Source: Flammeovirga yaeyamensis (GTDB taxonomy: Bacteria; Bacteroidota; Bacteroidia; Cytophagales; Flammeovirgaceae). From it: 64,000 nucleotides of DNA. Position 1 is the stretch's first letter. Each line of letters begins with the position of its first letter. The stretch spans positions 3,333,501-3,397,500 of the forward strand of contig NZ_CP076132.1 of the NCBI RefSeq assembly GCF_018736045.1, read 5' to 3'. The position numbers and the translations under genes are program-made. Below, piece after piece: positions 27,572 through 36,376 of this stretch. The notes under the pieces were generated by a model. It did no database searches. It saw only the letters and a list, made by a program, of their open reading frames with translations, and was not told the DNA's origin.

Positions 27572-27591
27572 AAAATAAATAAAAAAAATAC

Positions 27592-27624
27592 AGCCACCTT
27601 ATTTCTAAGGTAGCTGTATTTATA
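27592..27624 (-). terminator. Terminator after the SusE-like gene
   Basis: ATACAGCCACCTT (27588-27600) pairs with AAGGTAGCTGTAT (27608-27620) with small imperfections, and an A-run at 27580-27587 gives T after the stem on the minus strand. It would end the susCDE transcript before the amylase gene. Confidence 0.65.
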
Positions 27625-27643
27625 TGTTTAATAAAATTAATTA

Positions 27644-29701
27644 TTAAGGAGTTGGTGAGATAGAACCTGTGTTATCACTAAAGTTTAGATCAATAACATT
27701 TTCTCCACCAGTAGCTGGAACTGCAGTTTGGTCACCACCTGCTCCTCTGTATTCAATCATTCCATTAAAGATATTGAATTCAGATTGCCACCAATCTCCT
27801 CCTCCTAACCATACATCTCCATTGAATGAAGCAGCTGTGTACATTCTGATAGGTTGTGTATCAACTAAAGTTTTTGTAATGGTTAATTTAGTATTGCCAT
27901 TGTCAATAGTAAATTTGTTTGCAGGATTCTCAGAATCCCAGCTTCCAACAGCCTGACCAATTAGATACACATCTGGCTCTTGTACCAAAATTTGGTTTTT
28001 AACGTAATCAACTACAATAGTATAGTATCCTGTAGTTGGAACATTAATATTAGAACCGCCAATAGTTTCAACTCTTGGTAAAGTTGTATCATTCTCATCA
28101 GAACCTCCGAAATCATTAGTCCATGCACGATCAGGTGAAATCTTAACACCACCTTGACCAGCTGTCAGGTAAACTATTGCCCAGAATCTTTCAGGATGAT
28201 TAGCAACAGGAATTAGTTGTACATCATATGCAGTATTCCAATCCCATCCGCCTAAGGCACCACCAGTCATCCAAAGTTCAGTTGGATAAGCTTGGTAAGG
28301 TGTAATTGTTAATTCAATAACATCAGACTCTAATTGTGCACCTGATGCAAAATTAGCAACTACTTTTAAATTATGTGTACCAGCTTGATCAGCACTTCCA
28401 CCATCATCTAAAGCTGCTCTATTTACAGCTTCAGTAGTTAATGTAGCAACAGTAAGATCTGTTCCTGAGTAGATTGATTGACCACCTAGGAATAATTCAT
28501 AGCTTGTAATAGATTCTTCACCAAAAACAGCAGCAGACCAAGAGAATGCTTGAATTACATTGTCTTTATCATCTTTTGCAAAACGTAAAGTTGTTGAATC
28601 AGGAGTTGCTAATACAGGTGCTGTTCTTTCTATTGATGCAGAGAAGTAATATACCAAAGAAGCAGGGTTTTTAAGATCTAATGAAAGTTGCTTTTCACCA
28701 GCAGTAACTTCAATTGGATCACCACCATTAACTACAATACCTTCATTCTCACCAGCACCTAAGTTATGATTATCACTACCTTTGAATGTGATAGTACCAT
28801 CACTAAATGTAGTGTTAGCAAATAATACTCTGTTTTGAGGGTCCCATTCCATCACTACATCGCTAGCAACACCAGAACCAGTAATTACAAATGACAATGG
28901 TTCTACAGTAAGTTTTGTACCTCCATCAGTATCTAAGTAGAACATTGCTGGAGAGCCAGTTGGGTTAGGAATATCTCCACCTTCAGCATCTAAAGCCATT
29001 GATTCTAATCCACCATCTACTGCTGTCCAATCACCACTTGCACCATAATTAGTACCGCTCCATGTTGCTTCAGTACAAACTTTGAAAGCACCGTCTAAAT
29101 ACATGTAACCAACGTATGGACCACCTGATGCTGCCGCTGAACCTAAAATTGTTGTAGGATCATTTTCAGCCCAACCATTGTGGTTACCACGTACATACAT
29201 TTTGTTAGCAGGCAAAGGAGCCTCAAAATAAGGGAATATTTTAACAACTCTACCTTCAGATGTTGTGTTTGCTTCTAAAACACTTTCGTTACTCATTGAT
29301 GCAACCACACTAAGTGTTACATTAAAAGTATCCAAAGCAGCTTCAGTGACAATACCTGTTACAGCAATGATTTGTTCATTCACTGCTTTTTGTGTCAATG
29401 TAATTGAAGTAGCAGGGCCAGTTGCTTGACCAGCATTACCAACACCTTCATATCCTTCTACAGTGACAGCAATATTGTAATTCACTTGAGTAGAAACACC
29501 AAAGTTAGCTGCTGACCATGACATTGTCGTAAATGTATTTTCAGCAGAGTCTTTTTCAAATACATATACACTATCCGTGCTTGGTCCTTCTGAAATTACA
29601 GGAGGAGTATATGTATCTGATCCACCAATCTGAACTTTATCCTCCTCTTTACATCCAACAAAGAATGCAAAGAGTAAAAGGATTGAATATATCTTTTTCA
29701 T
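27644..29701 (-). CDS. Double SusE/SusF-like starch-binding outer-membrane lipoprotein
   Basis: SusE/SusF proteins are surface lipoproteins that bind starch next to the SusC/SusD importer. The start at 29701 gives MKKIYSILLLFAFFVGC with a clear lipobox; a longer start at 29716 is less likely. Two SusE-type N-terminal Ig domains are visible, about residues 25-130 and 360-470, each containing FSW/MSWSAAxFG. Between and after them are SusF/SusE carbohydrate-binding beta domains beginning MYVRGNHNGW, LWMTGGALGGWDW and VYLIGQAVGSWD. The protein (685 residues) is longer than usual SusE (about 390), which suggests a fusion of two units. It is third in the susC-susD order. Confidence 0.85.
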   Translation of the reverse strand: MKKIYSILLLFAFFVGCKEEDKVQIGGSDTYTPPVISEGPSTDSVYVFEKDSAENTFTTMSWSAANFGVSTQVNYNIAVTVEGYEGVGNAGQATGPATSITLTQKAVNEQIIAVTGIVTEAALDTFNVTLSVVASMSNESVLEANTTSEGRVVKIFPYFEAPLPANKMYVRGNHNGWAENDPTTILGSAAASGGPYVGYMYLDGAFKVCTEATWSGTNYGASGDWTAVDGGLESMALDAEGGDIPNPTGSPAMFYLDTDGGTKLTVEPLSFVITGSGVASDVVMEWDPQNRVLFANTTFSDGTITFKGSDNHNLGAGENEGIVVNGGDPIEVTAGEKQLSLDLKNPASLVYYFSASIERTAPVLATPDSTTLRFAKDDKDNVIQAFSWSAAVFGEESITSYELFLGGQSIYSGTDLTVATLTTEAVNRAALDDGGSADQAGTHNLKVVANFASGAQLESDVIELTITPYQAYPTELWMTGGALGGWDWNTAYDVQLIPVANHPERFWAIVYLTAGQGGVKISPDRAWTNDFGGSDENDTTLPRVETIGGSNINVPTTGYYTIVVDYVKNQILVQEPDVYLIGQAVGSWDSENPANKFTIDNGNTKLTITKTLVDTQPIRMYTAASFNGDVWLGGGDWWQSEFNIFNGMIEYRGAGGDQTAVPATGGENVIDLNFSDNTGSISPTP

Positions 29702-29746
29702 ATTTTCTATAATCAAATTCTAAATGAAGTTTAATAAAGGGTATGA

Positions 29747-31351
29747 TTAATACCCTTCATTTTGCTTTAAGTTAGGGTTAGCATTCAAATCCGAAGAAGG
29801 AATTGGCATTAATCTGTGGTAATCAGCAACAGAAGTACCGTTTACAGTACCACCTTTGTATTGCCAGTTAGCACCACTTGTATATTGTCCCCATCTGATC
29901 AAGTCAGTTCTACGGTGACATTCCCAATACAATTCTCTAGCTCTTTCGTCTAGAATCCAAAGTCCAGAGTTTACTTCTGTTGGAGTTACTGTACCTACAC
30001 CCGCTCTAGTACGAATTTGGTTGATTAAAGCAAGAGTTCCTCCAGAAACAGAACCACTTCCTTTTAATTCAGCTTCTGCTAGCATAAGTACTGCATCTGA
30101 ATATCTAAATGTAGGGAAATCAGTATCTACGTGATCACCATTTGGATCTGGATTTGAAATAGCCGTTCCATCAGCATTATTGTTCGTGAATTTACGTACA
30201 AAATACCCTTGCGTAAATTTGAATTGATCATCGATGTCTCCACCATCATCACCCACAGTTAATAATTCTCCTGGACCTCTTAAGTCAGCTCCGTCAACGA
30301 ACTTAGCGTTTAACTCTCTTAATGCACGGTTACCACCCCATCCTGAGTTGATACCAAAGTCTGCAGCTGACATTGAACCACCCACTGCTGCGTGAATCAT
30401 GTATGTCATACCACCAAATGTTTGTGTATTTAGTGCATTAAAATTGAAAGAAAATATTGTTTCTGTAGAAGTATGGTTATCTGCAGAGAACATTCCTTTG
30501 TATGAAGGGTTTAAAGTATATGCACCAGAAGCAACCAATTTATTTAATTCAGCTTCAGCTTCTGACCACATTGCAGTTCCAGTATATGTTTCAGCATTAA
30601 GGTATAACTTAGACAACAACATATACGCAGCTCCTTTGTCCGCTCTACCAAGCTCACCAGTTCTTGGTTCTGGAAGCATTGTTTCGATTTCTTTTACTTC
30701 TGAAACGATAAAATCAAATAACTCTCTTCTATCAGAACCCCAACCTGGCAGACCTGCTGGATTTGGCAAGAAAGCACCTACAGGGTCACCTTCTGTTACG
30801 AATGGAACACCATTACCGAATAAATCAAGTGCATGCCAGTAAGCAAATGCTCTAATAAATCTTGCTTCTGCTCTCATTGTTGAGAATTGAATGCCATTTA
30901 CTTCTCCATCTGCAGGAACGTTTCTCAAAAACTCGTTCGCTAAAGACACTTGGTAAATTGCTCTGTAATAGAAAGCACGAATAAATTCGTTATTTGCTTG
31001 CCATGTCATTTGAGAAATTCTTGGAAGGTTACCATCATTCCAACCGTTGATTGCTTCATCTGTTGGTAATTCTTGTAACACATAGTATCCACGAAGGTAT
31101 TGACCATGACCTTCATCTAGGAATTTGATATCTGGATTACCTGTCGGTCCTTGCTGACCAGATAAAGTAAAACCAGCATACAGTTTTGCTAATGCATTAA
31201 TGTAATTAGCAGGATCTGCAAAAACTTTGTTTGCAGTAGTTGCATTTGGATCAATTGGCTCCGTGTCTAGGTCATTGACACATGAAGACAATGTGATAGA
31301 AGAAATTGCCAATACAGCAGCAACTTTTCTTGATATATTTTTAAAATTCAT
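29747..31351 (-). CDS. SusD/RagB family glycan-binding lipoprotein
   Basis: SusD proteins form a lid on the SusC channel and bind glycan at the cell surface. This one has a lipoprotein signal (AISSITLSSC), the helical TPR-like fold region (FIRAFAYWHALDLFGNGVPFV) and the conserved C-terminal stretch (LDERARELYWECHRRTDLIRWGQ) of the family. The start is placed at 31351, 17 bases after the SusC stop; a start at 31381 would overlap SusC and spoil the signal peptide. The length of 534 residues is typical. Glucan as substrate is inferred from the neighbouring amylases and the SusE-like gene. Confidence 0.93.
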   Translation of the reverse strand: MNFKNISRKVAAVLAISSITLSSCVNDLDTEPIDPNATTANKVFADPANYINALAKLYAGFTLSGQQGPTGNPDIKFLDEGHGQYLRGYYVLQELPTDEAINGWNDGNLPRISQMTWQANNEFIRAFYYRAIYQVSLANEFLRNVPADGEVNGIQFSTMRAEARFIRAFAYWHALDLFGNGVPFVTEGDPVGAFLPNPAGLPGWGSDRRELFDFIVSEVKEIETMLPEPRTGELGRADKGAAYMLLSKLYLNAETYTGTAMWSEAEAELNKLVASGAYTLNPSYKGMFSADNHTSTETIFSFNFNALNTQTFGGMTYMIHAAVGGSMSAADFGINSGWGGNRALRELNAKFVDGADLRGPGELLTVGDDGGDIDDQFKFTQGYFVRKFTNNNADGTAISNPDPNGDHVDTDFPTFRYSDAVLMLAEAELKGSGSVSGGTLALINQIRTRAGVGTVTPTEVNSGLWILDERARELYWECHRRTDLIRWGQYTSGANWQYKGGTVNGTSVADYHRLMPIPSSDLNANPNLKQNEGY

Positions 31352-31367
31352 TTTTTTCAACTTTTGA

Positions 31368-34361
31368 TTAGAATCCAACATTTACACCTAATAAGAATGT
31401 TCTTGGACGAGGATAAACATTGTTATCAATACCGCCGAAGATTTCAGGATCTAAACCACTGTAATTTGTAATTACAAATGCGTTGTTCACTGTTGCATTC
31501 ACTCTTAAGTGGACAGCACCATTCTTTAAGTTATTGAAGTTGTAACCTACAGAGATGTTATCTAAACGGAAGAAGCTAGCGTTCTCAACAAAGTGATTTG
31601 AGAAATATTGTGGTTGATTGAACATTGTAGAACCTAACGCTGTTGGTTGGTTGTTAGTGTATCCAACATCAGTAAATGTACCTGTTAAAGAAGCACCTGA
31701 TGCTAAGTTGTTATACACATAGTTACCCAAGTTCATACGACCTGCCATACTAAAGTCCCAGTTTTTATAAGAAGCTTTAGTAGTGAAACCAAACATCCAT
31801 TTTGGATCTGGATTGTTATATTGGTATTTATCATCTTCTGTTACTCTACCATCGTTGTTTCTATCAACATAAGCACCATCTAAAGGATTACCGTCTGAAC
31901 CATAAATTTGTTCCCAAACATAGAATGCTTGTCTTGGATGACCTACTGAGTGAATTTGAACTGTGTTACCAGTACCACCCGCAATACCACCAGTCAATAC
32001 ACCTCTGTAATCTTCGTCTTCAACTTGTGTAAGTTTTGTGATCTTATACGTTGCATATGTAACGTTTACTCCAAAATCCCAGAATAAATCACTTGTATTG
32101 ATAATTTTATGATTTAAAGCAATCTCAATACCTTGGTTTTCTAAGCTACCAACGTTAGTTAATAACTGATCCACTAGGTTTGAACCTGCAGGTACTGGAA
32201 TAGTATTCAATAGATCATCTGTAGTTCTCTTGTAAACATCGATTGAACCTGTAGTTCTATCATCTTTGAAACCAAAATCAACACCTAGGTTATAAGTAGT
32301 TGTTTCCTCCCACTTAATTTTAGAATCGTATCCTTCAGGTCTTAAAGTTGGTAAATGTTCAGGAACCCAGTTACCATTTCCATCTTTCACATAGAATTCA
32401 GCTTGCGCTCTTTCATTTTGAGAGAAAGTATATTGTGGTAAATAAGGGTAATCATTCGTATTAATGTTTTGTTGACCAGTAATACCGTAACCTGCTCTTA
32501 ATTTTAAAGTACTTACTAAATCATTCGTTGCTAAGAAACCTTCTTTCTTGATGTTCCATGCTGCAGCTAATGAAGGGAAAACACCCCATCTTGTATCAGG
32601 AGAGAATCTTGAAGTACCATCACTTCTTACAGTAGCAGTTAATAAGTATCTATCTTTGAATGTATAGTTCAAACGACCAAAGAATGAAACTAAATAGTTT
32701 TCAGTTCTAAATAGCTTTTCGTTATTAACAAAACCTGCAGCTGTTGCGTCTCTATTGTACTCCTCTCTCCAGAAATGCTGCCAAGAATAACCTGCCATCA
32801 CATCAATTTTTGAATCAATAGAAGGTAGATCTTTGTTATATTGTAAATAGAAGTCTAATAATTCATTCTTTTTACTCTGCGTATATCTGTTATCTAAACC
32901 TGCTTGATTACCAACAAAAGCTGCATCAGTACCTGCTTTTACAGTACCTTCAGACTCAGAATAGTCATAACCTACGTTTAAGTTCGCTCTTAATTCTGGT
33001 AAGAAGTGGAATTTATAATCCAATTGCATGTTACCGATGCTTCGCTTTACAGTAGATTCATCTCTTTTTTGCTCTAATAAAGCTAATGGATTTGAAGGAG
33101 CAATAGTAATTGGGTTACCATCACCGTCCAACCATGTAAAGTATCCACCATATGGCTTAAACTCATCACTATCATATTTAGGTTGATGAGAAGGATCCAT
33201 AGCGATTGCAGAACCGATTGCACCTGTATCAGCAAATCTGTTTTGGATATACATCCCTTTCACATTTACGTTCACTGATAGGTGATCATCGAAGAATTTC
33301 GGAGTTAAACTAAGGTTACCAGTAGTTCTATCCATGTGTGAAGTGTTCAAGATACCGTCATTCCAAGTATAACCAACTGATACACGGTATGGAAGCTTAT
33401 CTTTTACTGAACCTGAAACGGAAACATTGTGGTCTGTACTTACTGCTGAACTAAAGATTTGATCTTGCCAATCAGTATTTGTATTACCCATGAAAGACTC
33501 CGCTTTGGAGTTTTCACCCCATCTAGTTCTAATTAGGTTTCTAAATCCATCTGCATTGTACACATCAACAGTTTTTGGTACTGTTGCAATTGAAACGTTA
33601 CCTGTGTAATCAATTTTCATTTTTCCTGAAGAACCTTTCTTGGTAGTAATCAAAACGACACCGTTAGAAGCTCTTGAACCATAAATTGCTGTTGCAGAGG
33701 CATCTTTTAATACTGTAAATGTCTCGATATCAGCAGGGTTAATTGCTGACAATGGGTTTTGCATACCTTGGATACCGTCGTTATCAACAGGTACACCATC
33801 AATTACAATTAGTGGGTCGTTAGAAGCAGATAAAGATGAACCACCACGAATACGGATATCAGCACCAGCACCTGGAGCACCACCTGCTGTTGTAATTGCT
33901 ACACCAGCAACTTTACCTTGTAATTGTTCTTGTGGGGAAGTAATTGCACCTTGATTAAAATCTGATGCGTTAATTGCTTGAACCGAACCAGTAGCATCTT
34001 CTTTCTTTACACTACCATAACCAATAACTACAACTTCTTCAAGTTGTTCCGCGTCCACTTCCATTGCCACATCAAGATTAGTAGAAGTACCTACTGAAAT
34101 TTCTTGTGCTTTGTAACCAATGTAAGAGACAACTAGTACATCCTCACCGTCGGCCAAAGTAATTTTGAATTTACCATCAAAATCAGTTGTACCACCTTTA
34201 GTTGTACCTTTTACCAAAACAGCCACACCAGGTAGTGGGTCGCCATTCTCATCTACTACAGTACCACTTACAGATCTCTCTTGTGCAAAAGCAACTAAAG
34301 AGAATAAAAGAAGTAGCATCGTCGCAGCAAATTGCTTTGTAGAGTTAATGCTCATTTTCAT
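31368..34361 (-). CDS. SusC/RagA family TonB-dependent outer-membrane transporter
   Basis: SusC proteins are TonB-dependent barrels that import oligosaccharides with SusD. After a signal peptide (AATMLLLLFSLVAFAQ) comes a carboxypeptidase-regulatory-like domain (about 20-100, VSGTVVDENGDPLPGV), a TonB-box-like stretch (EEVVVIGYG), the plug domain with IRIRGGSSLSASNDPLIVIDG and AIYGSRASNGVVLITTKKG, and a long barrel ending in LLGVNVGF with terminal Phe. The ATG at 34361 is used; the frame reaches a TTG at 34379. The 997 residues match the family. It heads the operon with susD and susE-like genes, and a LacI-type site lies about 250 bases upstream. Confidence 0.95.
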   Translation of the reverse strand: MKMSINSTKQFAATMLLLLFSLVAFAQERSVSGTVVDENGDPLPGVAVLVKGTTKGGTTDFDGKFKITLADGEDVLVVSYIGYKAQEISVGTSTNLDVAMEVDAEQLEEVVVIGYGSVKKEDATGSVQAINASDFNQGAITSPQEQLQGKVAGVAITTAGGAPGAGADIRIRGGSSLSASNDPLIVIDGVPVDNDGIQGMQNPLSAINPADIETFTVLKDASATAIYGSRASNGVVLITTKKGSSGKMKIDYTGNVSIATVPKTVDVYNADGFRNLIRTRWGENSKAESFMGNTNTDWQDQIFSSAVSTDHNVSVSGSVKDKLPYRVSVGYTWNDGILNTSHMDRTTGNLSLTPKFFDDHLSVNVNVKGMYIQNRFADTGAIGSAIAMDPSHQPKYDSDEFKPYGGYFTWLDGDGNPITIAPSNPLALLEQKRDESTVKRSIGNMQLDYKFHFLPELRANLNVGYDYSESEGTVKAGTDAAFVGNQAGLDNRYTQSKKNELLDFYLQYNKDLPSIDSKIDVMAGYSWQHFWREEYNRDATAAGFVNNEKLFRTENYLVSFFGRLNYTFKDRYLLTATVRSDGTSRFSPDTRWGVFPSLAAAWNIKKEGFLATNDLVSTLKLRAGYGITGQQNINTNDYPYLPQYTFSQNERAQAEFYVKDGNGNWVPEHLPTLRPEGYDSKIKWEETTTYNLGVDFGFKDDRTTGSIDVYKRTTDDLLNTIPVPAGSNLVDQLLTNVGSLENQGIEIALNHKIINTSDLFWDFGVNVTYATYKITKLTQVEDEDYRGVLTGGIAGGTGNTVQIHSVGHPRQAFYVWEQIYGSDGNPLDGAYVDRNNDGRVTEDDKYQYNNPDPKWMFGFTTKASYKNWDFSMAGRMNLGNYVYNNLASGASLTGTFTDVGYTNNQPTALGSTMFNQPQYFSNHFVENASFFRLDNISVGYNFNNLKNGAVHLRVNATVNNAFVITNYSGLDPEIFGGIDNNVYPRPRTFLLGVNVGF

Positions 34362-34613
34362 ACTTAAACAGTTAGACAAATAGACAAGTATTAAATTTAG
34401 ATTATCATTTTATAACTATATATAGGTTAATTTTTTCTAATAGATCTTTATTTAAATATACAGTAATTAAAATTTCATCTTCATATAATACAATTTTCAA
34501 ACAAACTTTGCGTCCGTTTGATAATGCAAAATAGCGACTATTATTTATACTACAAAGAAATATTTATTGACATTTTAAGTTTTTTTTTGACTAATTAAAT
34601 TAAAATTATCTTC

Positions 34614-34627
34614 CGAAACCGATTTCA
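34614..34627. promoter_or_regulatory. Putative LacI-family operator upstream of susC
   Basis: CGAAACCGATTTCA is a pseudo-palindrome centred on CG that contains, on the reverse strand, the same 11-mer as the site before the exported amylase. It lies 253 bases upstream of the susC start, so an activating or loop-forming role is as likely as simple repression. Confidence 0.55.
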
Positions 34628-34865
34628 ACAATAAAACCTCGTACGCTCTATTATTCCATATTTATATCATAATCGAAATTTTTATACTGTATTTTTTAAT
34701 TTTTTTAAATTTTTATATGGTTTAATTGTAAATTAGTCACTTATAAACAAAACTTAAATATTTAAAAAAAACTAAACAATCCCAACCATTCATTTTTTAA
34801 AAAAAAGTTGATTTTTTTTTTCAACTCAACACGAAAAAACACAACATTTAAATTTATTAAATCTC

Positions 34866-34879
34866 CTCAATCGGTTGCG
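34866..34879. promoter_or_regulatory. Putative LacI-family operator upstream of the regulator gene
   Basis: CTCAATCGGTTGCG matches the other sites with the core AATCGGTT and lies 104 bases before the LacI-type ATG at 34983, as expected for autoregulation. Confidence 0.55.
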
Positions 34880-34982
34880 CAATTTTTTACAAAAAATTAA
34901 AAATGAGTAGGTGATTTCCCATCAATTGCATATATTTTCACATATCAGTACAATTTTTACTCTACTTATAGGAAAATTCAGC

Positions 34983-36011
34983 ATGAGAAAAGCACAATAC
35001 ACGATGCAAGACATCGCGAATCAGCTTGGAATATCAAAGTCTACAGTTTCTAGAGCTTTAAAAAACCATCCCGATATTAGCCAAGAAACTAAGGATGCAG
35101 TAAACAAACTTGCTGAGGAAATGGACTATCAACCAAACTCTCTCGCATTAAGCTTAAGACATAAGAAATCTTTTGTTATTGGTATTATTGTTCCAGAAAT
35201 TGTTCACGACTTTTTTGCCAATGTCATTTCTGGTGTACAATCAGTAGCATATGAAGAAGGATACAATGTAATGATCTGTATTTCTAATGAATCTCCGGAA
35301 CAAGAAGAGGTTGATGTGAAAGCAATGTATTCGAGTAGAGTCGATGGGTTACTTATTTCTCTTTGCAAAGAAACCAAGAAATTAAAACACTTAGAAAGTA
35401 TTGTTAACAAAGGTGTTCCTTTAGTGATGTTTGATAGGGTATCAGATAATCTAAATGTTAGTAAAGTGATTACTGACGATTTTCAAGGAGCTTTTGTTGC
35501 CACTGATCATTTAGTGAAACAAGGATGTAAAAAAATTGTCCATCTCAGTGGACCAGATAATTTATCAATTAGTTCTTTAAGGCTAAATGGATATAAAGAT
35601 GCTTTAGCTAAAAATAACATCCCACTAGATGAAAATCTTATCATCCCATGCCCTGAAGGAACTCTTTCAGAAGCAAAAGATACTGTTAAAGACATTATTG
35701 AAAAGAATTTAGACTTCGATGGAATTTTTGCTAATAATGATGTTACAGCTATTGGTGCAATGAATGCCCTTAAAGAACTAGGCAAAAAAGTACCAGAAGA
35801 TATTTCTATTGTTGGCTTTGGTGATTGGCGTTTATCTCAATTATTAGATCCACCATTATCTTCTATCGAACAATCAGGATTTGATATTGGTGTACAATCC
35901 GCTAAGATTTTATTTAAACAAATAAAGTCTGAAGAAAACGACATTGAATTCACTCCTGTTACAAAAGTGGTTCAAAACAATCTGATCGAGAGAAAATCAA
36001 GTCTTAAGTAA
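34983..36011 (+). CDS. LacI-family transcriptional regulator of the starch locus
   Basis: The 342-residue protein has an N-terminal LacI helix-turn-helix (YTMQDIANQLGISKSTVSRALKNHPDIS, residues about 6-33), the hinge helix region (YQPNSLALSLRHKKS) and a periplasmic-binding-like sugar-sensing domain (SFVIGIIVPEIVHDFF, VDGLLISL, FDGIFANNDVTAIGAMNAL, DISIVGFGDW). The ATG at 34983 starts directly before the HTH; an upstream in-frame ATG at 34911 would add 24 residues of unlikely sequence. The gene diverges from the sus genes, and CG-centred palindromes occur in its own leader, before susC and before the exported amylase. A maltose-like effector is inferred from the neighbours. Confidence 0.93.
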   Translation: MRKAQYTMQDIANQLGISKSTVSRALKNHPDISQETKDAVNKLAEEMDYQPNSLALSLRHKKSFVIGIIVPEIVHDFFANVISGVQSVAYEEGYNVMICISNESPEQEEVDVKAMYSSRVDGLLISLCKETKKLKHLESIVNKGVPLVMFDRVSDNLNVSKVITDDFQGAFVATDHLVKQGCKKIVHLSGPDNLSISSLRLNGYKDALAKNNIPLDENLIIPCPEGTLSEAKDTVKDIIEKNLDFDGIFANNDVTAIGAMNALKELGKKVPEDISIVGFGDWRLSQLLDPPLSSIEQSGFDIGVQSAKILFKQIKSEENDIEFTPVTKVVQNNLIERKSSLK

Positions 36012-36044
36012 TTCAATAGTTAAGACAATACTTATTAATAAATT

Positions 36045-36096
36045 AAGTAGTTTATAGGTCTATGTATTCATACAAACCCTATGAACTACTTTTTTT
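36045..36096 (+). terminator. Terminator of the LacI-type regulator gene
   Basis: AAGTAGTTTATAGG (36045-36058) pairs with CCTATGAACTACTT (36078-36091) with one mismatch, followed by a T-run to 36096. Confidence 0.8.
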
Positions 36097-36376
36097 AATG
36101 AGTTTTTGAAAAACAATTTTTAGTATTCTACTATCCCTTTTGAACCCTTCCCCCCTGTTTTCTTTAGATTAATTAGAATAAACAAGCATTTTTTGAAATT
36201 ATTAATCGTCTATATCAGCTAAGTAATATTAATCACTTATCTTGTATTATAATTTATTTACATGCATCATCATTGACTTTATGACATTAGAATTTGATGT
36301 GTATCATAAATTAAAGAATAAACTTTTTAATCATATAGTGAGATATAATCTAGCAAAATTATTTTGCACTTTTCAT
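36097..36376. other. Leader region of the propeller-SpoIIE gene
   Basis: No separate gene is seen. The downstream frame is open back to an ATG at 36242, but the sequence between 36242 and 36376 codes for an unlikely N-terminal extension ahead of the signal peptide and is better read as leader. Confidence 0.5.

Larger units (their letters stand above)
27442..27643. other. Regulatory intergenic region upstream of the exported amylase
   Basis: This 200-base gap holds two adjacent LacI-type palindromes (27546-27571) and a hairpin after susE. It therefore looks like a separate, regulated promoter inside the sus locus rather than simple operon spacing. Confidence 0.55.
34362..34982. other. Divergent regulatory region between susC and the LacI-type regulator
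   Basis: About 620 bases of AT-rich DNA without a supported ORF. It holds two LacI-type operator candidates (34614-34627 and 34866-34879). It also has a T-loop hairpin, AGTTGA at 34806-34811 with TCAACT at 34821-34826. The length suggests long untranslated leaders or several promoters. Confidence 0.6.

Noticed and set aside
34806-34826. AGTTGA/TCAACT hairpin with a T-filled loop as a terminator
   Set aside because: The stem is only six pairs and no T-run follows it; the T-run is in the loop.
36242-36376. Extended N terminus of the propeller-SpoIIE protein
   Set aside because: The extra 45 residues would put a charged stretch before the signal peptide; the ATG at 36377 gives a normal export signal.
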